In this document: in pieces, positions 26,685 through 40,019 of the stretch
How the letters are laid out: every line of letters begins with the position of its first letter
How positions within the stretch are numbered: the first letter of the stretch is position 1
From: Ficedula albicollis
Lineage: Eukaryota > Chordata > Aves > Passeriformes > Muscicapidae
Assembly (NCBI RefSeq): GCF_000247815.1
Contig: NC_021678.1
Location: 23,761,036-23,825,035, forward strand
DNA: 64,000 bases
Direction of reading: 5' to 3'
The notes under the pieces: model-generated
Seen by the model: only the letters and a program-made list of their open reading frames with translations
What the model was told of the DNA's origin: nothing
Database searches by the model: none
Made by a program: the position numbers and the translations under genes

Positions 26685-26882
26685 TTACAGCCTGCTTGCA
26701 AGCTGTTGGAGTTCAGGCTCCTAAAAGCTCCCAAATACCTTTTATGCCCTGAGTTCATTTATTGCATAGCTGAGAACTTAATTCTACAGCCTGCTTGCAA
26801 GCTGTGGGAGTTCAGGCTTCTAAAAGCTCCCAAATACCTTTTATGCCCCAAGTTCATTTATTGCATAGCTGAGAACTTAATT
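26685..26882. repeat. 99-bp tandem duplication
   Basis: Copy 1 starts near 26685 and copy 2 near 26784, each with TACAGCCTGCTTGCAAGCTG, AAAAGCTCCCAAATACC and CATTTATTGCATAGCTGAG. Only a few substitutions separate them. The pair lies directly beside the CR1 fragment at 26225-26675. Confidence 0.92.
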
Positions 26883-29800
26883 GCGTGAGAGTCCTAAAAA
26901 TGTGCTCAAGGATTTGCTAAAGTTGCTTCTTGCATGATTTTTCTTAATGTATGTTCTTTAGCCAGCAGGAAAGTAATGGGAGACCACCAGTATTTATATT
27001 CTAGGTAATATATTGGAGTCCTAATCTTTGCCTGAGACTTTCAGGCAACGCTGAAAAATACTAACTGTAGCTGTCAGTGGCTTTGAGGTTTTTTTCATAT
27101 TCTTTCCACCCTCCCTACCGCTTTTGAAAGGCGCTTTTGTTATGCGAATAGGTTCCTCCCAGCAGCTGCAGAAGTTTCCACAGTAGGAGCTCGGAAGGAG
27201 CCAGCAGGCACTGCAAGGAAAGTTGGTGTCCTTTTCCCAGCTGCTCACCAAGCATAGCAATACTGCCCAGCCAGGCTGGCTCAAACCAGCCCTTTGCTAA
27301 TGCTCTCTTGCCTGGCGAGGCCACAGCTGAGGCCTTAGGTGAAGTTGTGGAGATCTGTTCCCTGTCTGTCAGAGCTAAGGATTCAGTTCCAATATGAAGC
27401 GGGATCCATATGCAGATGAAAGTTTGTCTTCCCTAGTGCACTGTCATGTGGTGGCTGTGTGCTTTGTTGGCAGAATCACCTCCAGCTCAGGCCAAATGAG
27501 AGCACTGCTCTTCTGGGCCTTGTAGAAACGAAGGATGAGTAGTTCTGAAGTGCAGCATAAACGGGCAGCTTAAGTAAAATGTTACAGATCTTGATAAGTT
27601 TTTCTTTCTTATTAGTGCCTTCACTTTTGTTCTGCGATAGTAAATCCTTATTGTACTTACAGACTTTATTTCCAGACACTTTCAGTGGGTATTAAGATGA
27701 TGCAAGTCTGCTGCAACTTCCCAAGCTTTTGCAGTGTTTGCACTTTCTTTACCAAGAAGTACAGCCTCACCTGTGGAGCTTGTTTTGGTGGTTCAGAACC
27801 TGCTCCCAACACCTCTCCTGGGCTGGGACTGATTCTGCTGCCATGAAGTGGGAAGCCAGAGTAGCTATGTGGAGAAATGTGTGAGCCCTTGAACTGAAAC
27901 ATACGGTCAGTAGTCTAGTTACTTGATTACGTGTTGATTTATTTATTTTGAATAAGTTGGTTTGGAAATCTTGAAGACAAAATGGTTTGGTCTTGTCACT
28001 GTAGTTACAACTGTAGAGGGAGAGTAAACCATCACCTACTGGTATAGCTACATCCATTCACCATAAAATAGAGAAAATAAAATGTAAACTGCCCTCTTGT
28101 GAACATCTTTTGCTGGAGTAGGGAGTGACATATCCCATGCAACCTCCTGTTTCCTATTTAGTTGTTTTAGTCATTTCCCGTGTTCTGTATTTGTCCATGC
28201 TGTGCAGAATGTGGAGTTAATTTCCCAGCTTTTGTGACCTTGATAGATGGAGTATATAAGCATTTCCTATATGATGAGTGTGTCACATTACTCTTTGAAG
28301 CAGGGAAATATCATTATTTACATCTGAGAATCAAATTACTAAGTAACTTGTTGAGGAGGATGAGACGTTTGTAGCAGACAGAAGGTTCAAACTTACGTTA
28401 CCTGGTTGCTGTTTTAGCACTTTCAGAGTATTCTGAAGTTTCCTGACGTGGTGTTAATGATGAGGCAGATCGATCCCTTTGGCACCGATGGGGCCTTTGC
28501 AGCTTTTTGCCCTTCATCTGCAAGCACTATCCCTGCAGGTGTGACTGTATGTTGGCATTCTCCAGAATGAGACAGTAATGCTCCCAAGCCTCTAGAGCTC
28601 AAAGGGATTAACAGCTTTGCTAAGCGTGATCCTGTCCTTCTTCCAGATGCTACTGCTTTCATGGCATGGACAGCAGAGCCTCAAAGAAGCAATGCCTAGA
28701 TTGCCTTAGCTTGCAACCCAGCACATCAAAGTGACCAGAAAACTGATGGTGGTTTACTTTAACATGCTAGGCTGGAGATGGCACAGTTCAGGAGCTGTTT
28801 CCCAGGTGGCTGGGCCAGAGCTGAGTGTGGGAGCCACTTCTGTCAAACCGATTTTAGCTCAAGTATTTTTGAATTGTCAGCTGTGGGTCCTGCAAGTGCA
28901 GTTCTGGGTACAGAGTATCAGTAGCAGAAGTTCCTGCCTGTGTTCTTGGCCATGATGCTTTGTAGGATGCCTTGGCTTGGAAGGGACCTCTGAAAGTTTC
29001 CAGTTGATGCTTTCTCAGAGGGCTGACTTCCCTGGATCGCATCCCTAGATCCTATTCCAGAGTTTGATCACTATCTAGTGACACTATATAAAACAATTGT
29101 GTCTGCAGAATTACAAATAAGGTTGACTTGACTCTGTAGGTTTAGAGGAAAAACAATTTATCTGTTGTATCAACATTTGTTATTTACAGGGACAGTTTTG
29201 TAAAAACGAACTCTAAACTGTGTGTCTCCAGGTTTCAGGGACAAGATTGTAACTGGCTGAGTTTTGAAGAAGCTGAATAGTAAAATCTGTGAAATCAGTG
29301 TTGTACCTTGTGTCCTCTTCCCCCTCTGCCCTGTAACAGCTCTTTCCTCGTTGAATGGTAGCTCAGTGAAACATAGTTCTGTTTTCATACTGGCCAGCAC
29401 AAATCAATTCACAATTTTTTACTCAGATCTATTTCAGTGTAAGCTTTCTAAGTGGGGCCTACATGAGTATTTCAGAAAGCTGAGAAACGCCTCCAAATAA
29501 CTGCAGAGTGAGTGCCTCTGCATCTGTTTGGATTTAGATGTTGGAATAAATCTCTAAAAACAGTTTAACTTCCTAGAAGAGTTTTCCATTTGGTTGATAG
29601 CTTACACATTTGATATGATGTACTACAAGAGCAAGCTCTTAGTAGCAGCTGCCATCTCTGAGCACTGTCACTTTCCAACCGTGATTTTACATGAACAGAA
29701 ATCTTTGAGCACGTGTTCATTTTATGTTTAATGTTATATTTGCCCTGCTTATGCATGAAGTTTTTTCTTAGCTCAAGCTACAAAAGAGTCCAGTAAGATT

Positions 29801-32520
29801 GTGTGTGCAAGTTTGGGGTGGCAGGAGCTCATGGAATTTCCTGCTGAGTGTTCTGAAGAGATAACCATCTGACATCCAGATAACCACCCTCTGCTTCTCT
29901 CAAGTGTTTTTATGTGAATGAATACTTTTTTAAGTGTCAGGAAACAATCCAGGAGAATATGGGAGTAAGCAGGTAGGTTTAGGCTGAAATAACTCTTCTG
30001 GAAACTTTTTAAGCCTTTTATGTAAAGGGGTTTCTGTGCCTGTTTTCTTATGGAATTGCGTCACAGGAGCCTCCAAGCATGCAGTCGGGGCTCTCAGATG
30101 AGAGTTTTATACTGTTTGACAGCTGCACTAAAAACAACCACTTCCTGTTAGGCAAGATGATGGAAGCACTAGGTAGGGCCTCCTTTTTTCCCTTTTTTTT
30201 TTTTCTTTCCCCTTAGCTCTGGAATCTGAGGGTCATTTGCTTATGGTGGGTAGAAACTGTGCAATGCACCTGGAGCTTGAATTCAGAAGACAGGCTGTGC
30301 ATAATCTTGTTAAAGACACATCAGCTCTTGCCTGATGTCCTTCCCAGGAGATAGAGACACTCAATTGTTCAGCTCAGCGGCTGCTGAAGGCTCCTCCTTT
30401 GGTTTTGGACAGGAGGCCACATTTTGTGTTGTTTGTTAGTGGGCAGTAAAAGGGAAGTAATTCATGTCTCAGGTGATTCAAGTGACTCTCAGGGAGGACC
30501 TATGAAGTCACTGGGTACCTTGATACTCTTTGTGACTCCAGTCCCTAATGAAAAAATCTTCTGGGACAGGTATTATCTCTGCAGCCTTAAAACACTATTG
30601 AGGTTTGAACCCCAAAGTGCTTTGGTCTCATCACGCAGAGTGGTGGATACTGCCTGTCACCTTGGTTTGACCATCTCCTCAAAGTTTGAAAAGATCCTGA
30701 GAAGCTGATCTGGAGTACTGAAAGCTATGGATTGGCAATTACTGTGTTGGGAATTTTTTTGATGGATGGGATGGGGATTGTGGGTACAATTAAAATTGGT
30801 ACTGATGCAAATAACAGCAGCTCTTCCTGATGTCAGGTTTAGAAATGTAGTGTTACTGTGTTTCTGCAGCCTTCAAAATGGTGTCAGAGTAGCTCACCAG
30901 GAGCAGAACAGGTAACTGTTCTTGTAGAAGACACGGAAAAATGCAATTAAAGAGTTGAAGTAAAAGGCATTTTAAGTGGCTTCACAAAAGTAGTGTTGAA
31001 GCAGCTGAAAACTGAGTTTGAGACAAGTAATTCTGGAGTGCTGTGACCTTGCTTCCCAGAAGAGGCTTGGTTTGTGTCTCTGAAACTGTTGGGAGTGCAG
31101 CTGTGACTTCTGAAAGTGCAGTCCTAACTATCCCCAAACAGCCTGAAAGGGCTTTCTTGTTGTTCTCGGGCTGAAATAATCGTAGTAATTTCCCTATGTA
31201 AACTCCCTTTTCCAGGGATTGGTTCACCCAGTATATTTATGTGCACATACTCTTAAACTCTCAAAAAAATAAACACCTAGTACACTCTGCTCCTTGTACA
31301 GAGCTGTGCAGTTTTCAAAAGCAGAATTGCAGAAATACTGCCATTTGCACTGCAGTGAAGCAAACCTTCCCTTCGCCCTTGCAAAAGTGAGAATGAAAAT
31401 GCTTTGGCAAATAGCTTTAATTTAAACTGAAAAGCCTCTGGTTTTCAGAGCTGCTTTTAAAGCAAAGGCTACTTTGGCTTTTGATCCTCTTAAGCTGGGT
31501 TATTTGATGTGAAAAACACCCTGGGTACTCTGCTGCAGAGGGGAGCAGCTTTTCAGTTCTCTGTGTGTGGCTTCAGGAGAGGGCCTGGCAGAGCGTGGGG
31601 TGGTGGGGGACTCGGGGCAGCCTGGTTGCACAGCTCTGTAAATAAAGGGGCCTCTATTTCTTTGTGTTCTTTTGCTGGAACTAAATATCATGATCAGTGA
31701 AACTCTTACCTCATTAAAGGAACAAGCCAGGCTCCTCCAGAATATGCGCAGTGCTGCAGTGTGGTTTGTTCTGCTGAGCTGATTTGCTGAACAGATAAAG
31801 GGAGTTTTAACCTAAGAATGGCATGTAATATATGACCTTGGTTTTTGAAAGGTTTATTTTTGTTCTTTTGACAAAATAAGGTTTTAATATTAAATATGGG
31901 GTTGGATTTGACTTGGCAGATACCAGAGCCTTCTATTACTGCAGTAGTCATAATACAAAACTATCTGATGTGTGCCAATGAGCGTGCAGCAAGCCAAGAA
32001 TTTCTCCATCAGTGTTTATTTTTCTGAAAACTTACCCTGTTGCTTTGCAGTTGGGTTGGCTGAAAAGGTGATGTGCCCGGAGAAAAGCAGAGATGGGCGC
32101 AATATTGTCCATGCTATCCCTTTATACTTAGCATCTTTAGTTTTGGGGCAAAATCCTTTCCTAGTGTTTAGAAGAAACTTTCACTCAAAACTCCAGAACT
32201 CACCAGAACCAAGGCATAAAACAAACTATGTGAAATATTCAGATCTGTTAGTATAGAAACTTAATGCCATACTGCAGCTTTTAGTTTGTGTAACCAGAGC
32301 CATGCAGGGATACAAAATACTAATTCTGAGGCTTTCTTCCTGCACATGTTCCATTTCAGATCGTCATCTTACTGTAAAGCTGAGGTGCTTTTGGGGTGCT
32401 GCACTGCGAGAGTTTGGCTGAAGAAATGACCTGTAAAGCACTTGAGTGCTGAGATGCTGAACTAAACTCAGAAGTCCTTCTTCTAAATGGGCTGTAGTTT
32501 GAATTGGTTACCTTCAGATT

Positions 32521-32640
32521 TAAACCACTACCACCCCCCAAGAAAACAAACAAACAAAACCCCCACAAACAAAAAACACTTGCCAAAACCCAAAAACTAA
32601 CAAACACAAACCCAAACAAAAAAAGCCAATATGAACACCT
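32521..32640. repeat. A/C-rich low-complexity tract
   Basis: The plus strand is dominated by A and C (AAACAAACAAACAAAACCCC, AAACACAAACCCAAAC). It gives open frames of biased composition on both strands, which are not genes. Confidence 0.8.
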
Positions 32641-32896
32641 AACCATGATCAGAGAACCCCACACTAAATCTACCAATTCATTGCTTACCTACCTAGCTCT
32701 CAGAGAAACCAGCCCTAAATAGTGCCAGAATCTTGTTTCTGTAGATCAAAGGCTGTAATCAAAATGTGTTGCCTCTGCAGCTGTGTCAGGCTGACCTCCT
32801 GGGAATGCTTTCCACTGGAAAGGGAGCAGGTTGGTGCAGGTACAGGTAGCAGAGAATGTGGGGAGGTCTGTGGAAGAGCTCATGGCTTCCATGTGT

Positions 32897-33064
32897 TTTA
32901 GCAGATTTCTTCTGTGCGCTATTGTTACCTTTCCATCCAGTTGGGTTTTTTTTTGTTTTGTTTTTTTGTGGAAATGAGGCTTCTTTAGCAGATTTCTTCT
33001 GTGTGCTATTGTTACCCTTCCATCCAGTTGGGTTTTGTTTTGTTTTTTTGTGGAAATGAGGCTT
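32897..33064. repeat. Tandem duplication, about 87-bp unit
   Basis: The segment beginning TTTAGCAGATTTCTTCTGTG recurs with an offset of 87 bp (32897 and 32984). It runs to GTGGAAATGAGGCTT in each copy. Copies differ by a few bases and by the length of the T/G tract (TTTTTGTTTTG). Confidence 0.9.
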
Positions 33065-33156
33065 GTTTGGTCTTTCTCTTCTGGGAGTATTGTTAGGGTT
33101 TTTAGCTTGTTCATTGACTGGCTGGATGAAGGTTGTTGATTTTCTAGAAGTTTTTA

Positions 33157-33336
33157 GGAAGTTTGGGGGAAAATTTGAAACTTTCAGGAAGAAGCACAAT
33201 TTTGTACACTTGCAAGGTGTGGTGGGTTTTTTCCCAGCTTCTTGTCAGAAGTTTGGGGGAAAATTTGGAACTTTGAGGAAGAAGCACAATTTTGTACACT
33301 TGCAAGGTGTGGTGGGTTTTTTCCCAGCTTCTTGTC
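33157..33336. repeat. 90-bp tandem duplication
   Basis: Copy 1 is 33157-33246 and copy 2 is 33247-33336. Each contains AAGTTTGGGGGAAAATTTG and AAGAAGCACAATTTTGTACA and ends CCCAGCTTCTTGTC. I see about two substitutions. It begins roughly 90 bp after another independent duplication (32897-33064). Confidence 0.93.
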
Positions 33337-35244
33337 GTCCTCCTAAGAGAATGCTTAAGCAGTGGAGACATCCTTTAAAAGGAGGACACTGCCATGACAA
33401 CCCAGCATTTCCACATGAAACAGAGGGGAATCTCTCTGTCCTTGTGAGAGACAAGCCATTTGCTCTGTCTTCCATTGGCACATGTATCTGGAGATATTGG
33501 GTTTCTGACTGCCAAAAATAATTTCCCATGCTACTTGCTTCTCCACTAGCAGACTGGTGCATCCTTGTAACGAATTTTGAAGCTGGGGGCCAGTGTGAGC
33601 GCTTGTAGTAAAAAGGATATCCATAAGAAAAACCAAGCTGCATGACTTGGCTACTGGATACATCTCTGTGATTTTCCTAGACCAAGGGTCAGAAGCATAC
33701 TGGAAGGCTGTAGGTCTGTGTAGCTCCTGAAGCTCATGTCTGCCTCCATTCTCAGGTATTGAGCTCCTCATCCAGGAGCTCTGATCCTGGGTTATGGTCC
33801 GTTGCTGAATGAGAGAAATTTCATGGCAGCTGTTGAAAGTACATTGATCTTACCTTCAAATACAAGACTTTTATTAATAATAAAAGCAAAACCTTTGGCA
33901 AAAATACTAACAAAATTACTATGCTAATTATACTCTGAATATTAGTATTTCTTTCTATTAAATACCTGTCTAAATTAAGCATGAAGTATTTCCAAAGTAA
34001 TCACAAGTATTCAAAGCCACATGTGTCACAACTTCCTCAAAACCAGATTACCAAGCTAAAATTAAACAGATCAAATACTTTTACTTTATAGACTGTTACC
34101 TCTGAACAGCTGCGCAATGCAGGTGAACTGCGCATTTTTTAATTTTCCCTGTATTTTCACCAACTTGGGACCATTAACTATAGAAAAACATTTAAAGTCT
34201 AATCTTTAAATACAAATCTCTCACATGCAAATAAAATTCTTCTGAGATTCAACTGCTAACTTGAGACTATAAGCATTGTATGCTGCTGCATTTTCTGTGT
34301 GTTCTTTGGAAGATACATCTTCAATCTTTGGGTATTTTTTTTTTTTAAATCTTAAAAGGGAAGTAGCTTAATTCTTGTTTCCTTAGCCTTTTTTAAATTA
34401 TTATTTATTTAGTAGTTCTGTAGTTCTGTTTAAGAGTCACACTATCATATGAACAAATCCATTTTAATAATGTTGCCTGTCAGCTTTACTGCTTTGTAAC
34501 TACTTTGTGTTGTTGACCAGCAATGTTCTCCTAAATACAAGTGTTGCTTTAGATTTGATGGATCCTCACCTAAAGACTTCTGTTACTTAGTAACTTTCAT
34601 ATGGATCAATGTAAAGCATGTGTGGTGTTCTTTAAACAGTTACTTTTGGGAAGTAGAGAGCCCCGAGGTTAAAAAAAAAGCCCACTAATCTCTGTCTCAT
34701 AGCATATTAGAAGTAAAGCTGTGTTGTTTCACAACATGCCTTGAAAGAAGGTAATTCAATAGGGAGCCATCTTACTTTCCAAAAAATTTAACTGTAAAAT
34801 GTCAGCTCGAAGGCTTTTTGTTAACTTTGATCTTCCTTAAAAGTGACCCCTTCATAATGTGTTTGAGTTTCTGATTTATGCTTTTTCCTGGAATCAGTTC
34901 TTGAAAACTATCCACTTTGAAGCATTTTTGTTCCTCCCTTTAAGAAATATTTATTTTTTCCTTTTCTAACTAATATATGAAACTAATGAACCACCATAAG
35001 CATGCTGATTGTCTGAGGTACAACTTTGCATTTGTGAGGCTGTCACTGTCCTGTACCAGTCAGTCAGGTGGATCTGCACGTGTGCTTACAGAGCACAGGA
35101 TTCCCTGCACATCCAGATGCCTCTCCCTGGATGGCTGGTTCTATGAGGAGAATGCTCATCCTTTTTCCGTGGTCCTCATCTTAAATCCTGCTCTGGTTAC
35201 AAGAAGCAAGCGTGTCATGACTTTTTACTTTTCATTCCCTCCAG

Positions 35245-35381
35245 GTTTACAGGAACAGATGGACCGAGTGGTTTCGGGTTTGAGCTGACATTCCGGCTGA
35301 AGAGAGAGACGGGGGAGTCGGCACCACCCACCTGGCCAGCAGAGCTGATGCAAGGCTTGGCCAGATACGTCTTCCAGTCAG
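35245..35381 (+). CDS. SUFU: SUFU coding exon 3
   Basis: This 137-nt exon runs from a CCTCCAG acceptor to a GTACCA donor at 35382. It completes Glu106 and reads FTGTDGPSGFGFELTFRLKR, then ETGESAPPTWPAELMQGLAR and YVFQS, as in human SUFU. It includes Tyr147, which with Asp159 (exon 4) lies in the groove that grips the GLI SYGHL peptide in the known SUFU-GLI structure. Its length and phases equal the human exon. Confidence 0.97.
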
Positions 35382-35666
35382 GTACCACAGGGTTAAATGC
35401 ACGGCCTTGCTTTTTCCTGCCCTAGTTTTGAAGGGCCACATCTGTTACAGGGTATGACACTTCTCATCAGCACCCAGTCAGGTCTTGGGAACTGTCTTTG
35501 CGTGGGAACCCAAAAGAGTGTGTTCCTTCCTCCAGCCCAGCCTGCAGGGACAAAACCAATTGTTGTTCAGGTACTGCAAATCTGAGTATTGAAAAGCTGA
35601 AGTTGCACAACAGTCAGTAACTATAGGAAGTCTCTCCAGTGACTCTTTCCTGCATAGTTGGGTTCA

Positions 35667-35795
35667 CAGAATTGCAGAATCACAGAATGAAGTAGGATGG
35701 AAAAGACCTTTGAGGTCATCAAGTCCAATCTATAGCCTAACACCTCATCAGCTAAACCATGGCACTGAGTGACATGTCCAGTATCTTCTCTCAGC
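35667..35795 (-). mobile_element. CR1 3' end fragment, reverse orientation
   Basis: On the plus strand AGAATCACAGAATGAAGTAG, then GATGGAAAAGACCTTTGAGG and TCATCAAGTCCAATC, is the reverse complement of the CR1 3' terminus. AAACCATGGCACTGAGTGAC and ATGTCCAGTATCTT follow, also seen in avian CR1 copies. It is short and non-functional. Confidence 0.8.
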
Positions 35796-37439
35796 AATAA
35801 AAACACATTTGCTTATCCTGAATGGCTGAGGAACAGCCATCTTATAAGGTCTCACTTCTCAGCAGAAGTGCCATAACTCCCAAAAACATTGCAGCTCCAT
35901 CACAGGCAAATCCCTTCCAGTGGTCCCTGCAGTAGCAATGTGTATGAACATGGAGTTGTTGGAATGTGGAAATGTAGAAGTTGTAATGAATACTGAGGCT
36001 GGGAGGGCCAAGGTATTAACAATTGTGAATCATTACTGCAGATGGCGAATTGCCAGAAAACTGGGAACCAGGAAGCCTACAAACCATCCTCTTGCACTGT
36101 TCTTTCTTAGTTTCATTTATACTGGTACATTGAATGTTACTTTTAGTGTCAGCACATGAAAACCTGTGGAATGGCTGATGGCTAATGTACTTGAAAGCTG
36201 CTTTCCAGCATCACAAGATCTGAATGAAAATATTTAAAGAACATTTTTTAACCTGATTTGAGGTCCTTTACAGGTAAAGTACCATCTAAATCAGTGATTA
36301 TTGAATTGATAGCTTTTGGTACCTACTATACTAGTTCATACATTGCTCAGTAACTTCTGATCCTGCTGATGTTTTTCAGTCAGCTGGCTGGCTCTCAAAG
36401 GGAAAATGTCTGGGTAAGAACAGGGTTGCTCTGCTAAGCTCTGTAACAAATCTGAGGAACTGGCAGTCTTCTGGGTATTTTTCTAAATATTGGTGAACAT
36501 AGTTCAGTGCCAGCCTGCATTATTGCTTGTCTTTTTGTAACCTTTGCTATGTAGCTATCTTCCCCAGTTGCCATCCAAAATTTTTCTCCCCTTTCTATCT
36601 TGATTTTTGCAAATGTTAAGCATCTAAATCTATGTCACTGTCATTATTTTTATGTTGTTTGAGATTCCTATCCTGCCTAAATTGCGTTGCACAGCAGCTT
36701 TTTGATACTGACCATGAAGTGATGAATTCATACCCACATTTTCTGTGCAATGACTGTGGGATCTGAAGAAAACATCTGAATCTAAGGTCTCCCTTTTAGA
36801 TATAAAGTAATATAGGTGCTATGTGTTAACTTATGCTGAATATCCTACATCACGTTTGGAACATTTAAATTTCCTAGTCCAGGCTAGTTCTCATAGCAGT
36901 TGCTTTTTGGTCACTGTCTTTTCATGGGTCTGCAGAGTGAAACGGGATTTTGACAAGTACTTTAGGGCAAACATCTTGTGTGACTAAACTGGCAGTCAGA
37001 GCAGAGACTTCCCTTGTTTGGTTTCTGCAATAATGCAGTCCCATTTTTTTGACCTCAAAGCCAAAGAGCTGTTCTTAGAATGAAAAGAGTGGTTGTGCCC
37101 ATGCTTATCAATCTGGCATGAACCACCCTCCAGTATTATCTTCTGCTTATCCATGCTGGTTTTTGCTTTATATCCACTATGACTGTTTAAAGGCACACTC
37201 AGACTCATGCTGATGGATTCTAGCCTCTGGGTGTTTAGTTTTCAATTTGCCATATGAAAAACAGCAGTGTATTCATCATAACTTGACTTTTCTTTGACTA
37301 TTAAATTGGATGTGAGCCAATACCATGCTCATCATACAATGGGTGAACCTCATGCTGGGTTACCTTAGGAAAAGCATGAGCAGCAGATAGAGGGAAGATA
37401 CTACCTCTTTGGCATGGTACTGGGTACAAAATGGCACAA

Positions 37440-37880
37440 AATATTTTATCCTGTTTTGGGCCTTTAAAAGATACTGAAAAGCTGGAGAGTGTTCAAGGTG
37501 GTCAGAGTTCTAAGGCTTGTAAGCCATGAGGAGAGCTGGAGGGAGCAGGGCTAGTTTAGCCTGGAAAGAGAATGTGCAGGGTGATCTAATTGGAGCCTAC
37601 AAATGTAGGGAGGGTAGTTACAAGATTGTGGGGTCAAGCCCCAGATAGTACATCAAAGGGCTACAGCTCTGAATTGCAATATGGGAGGCCCTGGAAAAGC
37701 TTCAAGAAAAACTTGTGCACAAGGATAGTACCAAAGGACAGAGAATGGTTTATAAGAGAAGTATTGGAACTCCATTCCTGGAAAGGTTCAGGACTTAGCT
37801 CAACAAAGCTAAGTTGGCCCTGATCTAGCATTGGTGGTGGCTCCACTTCAAATAGGGAGGCTGGACAAAAGAATCTGCGA
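37440..37880 (+). mobile_element. Degenerate CR1 LINE fragment
   Basis: The order of weakly preserved motifs follows the CR1 3' region: CTGGAGAGTGTTCAAGGTGG, TTTAGCCTGGAAAGAGAATG, GGTGATCTAATTGGAGCC, TTCCTGGAAAGGTTCAGGAC and GGCCCTGATCTAGCATTGG. The last matches the phrase near the CR1 3' end. It is strongly diverged, and the boundaries are uncertain. Confidence 0.6.
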
Positions 37881-40019
37881 ATGCCCCTTAAAATATTACA
37901 GAAGTGTTGGATTTTGGGTGGTTTTTTCCATACTGCTTCATGCTCTTCAGCAAGCAGCTGTGTGTTGTGACTGGCTGTTACCAACCATTCCTTGCCTTGT
38001 ATAAAAGGCATCTGTATGCTGTTGCAACAAGTGAACAATCTCTAGTTTTATTTTAGTAGAAATTTGATTATCACATATCTCTTTTAGAAAAGAATTTTCT
38101 CAGGCTAAAATTGTCTGGTTAATAATAGACATCATGTCCATTCTGAGAAGATGATGAATTTAGAAGTAGGACTTGTAATGGGACTTACTTTATCATGTTT
38201 CTTCTTGATCTTTCAGGGCAATGCCAGTTGACCATGGCTAGATGCAGTAATTTTCTAATTTAGCCAAAGATCTCTGCATTGCTCTGCAGAGTCCCCAGTG
38301 CATCTGCTATATCTGTGTCCTGCTTTGTTTTGTTGTACTCCCTTGAGCTGTCTTCTCTCAGGGTGGCAGTGTCCAGAGCAGTTCCTGTGTTCTCCCTTAT
38401 GTCACTCCTGGGTAATCAGGCACCCAGTTCTCAGCAGTGTTACTTTCTTTTCTGCCTAGTAGTTTCCCCCAGTTTGACATTCTCACTCTGCAGAGCCAAG
38501 TGAGCTTCTGCCGTTGTTTTTTCTTGTTTTTCTACATGACTTTTCTGTTCAGATGTTGAAACTTTTGAACTGAAGTATTTGGAGGGTTGGTTCCTCTGAA
38601 GCCCATTGGCTATGAAGCAGGCTGTGGCACAACAGCATTGCTTTACATGATGAAAGGTTTCTTTTTGCTCAGGTTCTTTCTAACTGTAGTGCTTAGAGCA
38701 TTTGTCAAATGAAACTCTGATAAGTGATGTTTAACTCTGGTGTGTGTACCTTAATGTTGTCCTCTTCAGTTAAAAAAAAAAAAATCTATGGTGCGTCTTT
38801 AATACTCTGAAGCAGCCTTAAAAACATTTGATGAACTGAAACAACTTAAGTAAAACTTACGAATCCACCCAAAACAAGAAGCAAGAAAAAGAATAAAATT
38901 GGCAGAAACTTTTTTGGATGGGCTCCAAGCACTTTCACATGTCAGAAAATTGTTTACTCTGAAAGCTGTACTTTTTAGTTCTCCCAGAGGTGTGCTCCTG
39001 AGTCCAGTTGAAGCTGGGGGAGAGTAAGTGTAGTTATACTTCTGCTGAGCCGAAGCATTTTCAGGTGGTGACAACTGAGTTGAATATCTGCCTAGCAGCT
39101 ACTGCTGTCCTAAATATTATTCCTGTGTATTGCAATTGCAAAGCATATTTCATTGCAAATTATGTGTTTTTCAACAAACTCTTCTAGGCAAATGAATGTT
39201 GCATTCCTTTGTTTCTCTCTCTCTTCTGCACTGTGGCAGTGCTTTAGAAAACCAATCTTCTGCATTGAATTTCAGACCTCTTTCAGCCTTGGCTTCTCTG
39301 TTCACTGTAACAAGCGCTTGGTGCTTTTGATTAAAGGGCAGTACTTACTCTCCTTCAACAAAACCAAGCTTTCAAGTCTCAAAAAGTTTTATTTGTGGCT
39401 TTATCTGTTCTTAATTTTATCACTGTTTGACCATGACCACAAATTCCAACTCTGTTAGTTTTTAAACATCCCCAAACCTTGAAAATGAAACTTTGTACAA
39501 TTCTGTGACCTTAGCTTGTCATGGTTCATGGGTGTACTGCAAATATCTCATGGTAGAACAAATTTATACTTCAATTCAAATTAAAAGGAAGAAACACTCT
39601 TCCTACAGAAAGCTTATCCAGTGCTTACTACAATTGTTAACTCTTTATGTACTACAGTGTTAAGATCCTTGATCACTACAGAGGGACTATGATTTGTGTT
39701 TTCCCATAATTAACATCTGCATATTTTTTCTCTTTAGGGTGAATTTATTTTGTTTTCAGTGGTATGTCTGATATGTGTCAGGAAGGCAATAAATTGACAT
39801 AGCATGAAAACAAGTATGTATGTGTATGAGCTCTTGCTGCTTCCGTATTTTAGCCTGAAAGAAAACAGCTGCAGCTGTCAGGTACAGGTTTGGAGAAATT
39901 TCATGAAAACTCATCATGCATAGAGCCTAAACATAATGGTGTGGCATATATCATGGTTATCTTGTCAATAATGCTTGAGTTGTAGTGGGGAAAGAGCCAG
40001 AAATATTAAGAAGAGAGAG

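Noticed and set aside
28962..29045. Possible CR1 3' end (CCTTGGCTTGGAAGGGACCT)
   Set aside because: Only one short phrase resembles CR1 and neither flank continues the match, so it is not reported as a feature.
32356..33199. Hydrophobic and Lys/Asn-rich ORFs on both strands
   Set aside because: The composition follows A/C-rich low-complexity DNA and short tandem duplications, not a protein family.
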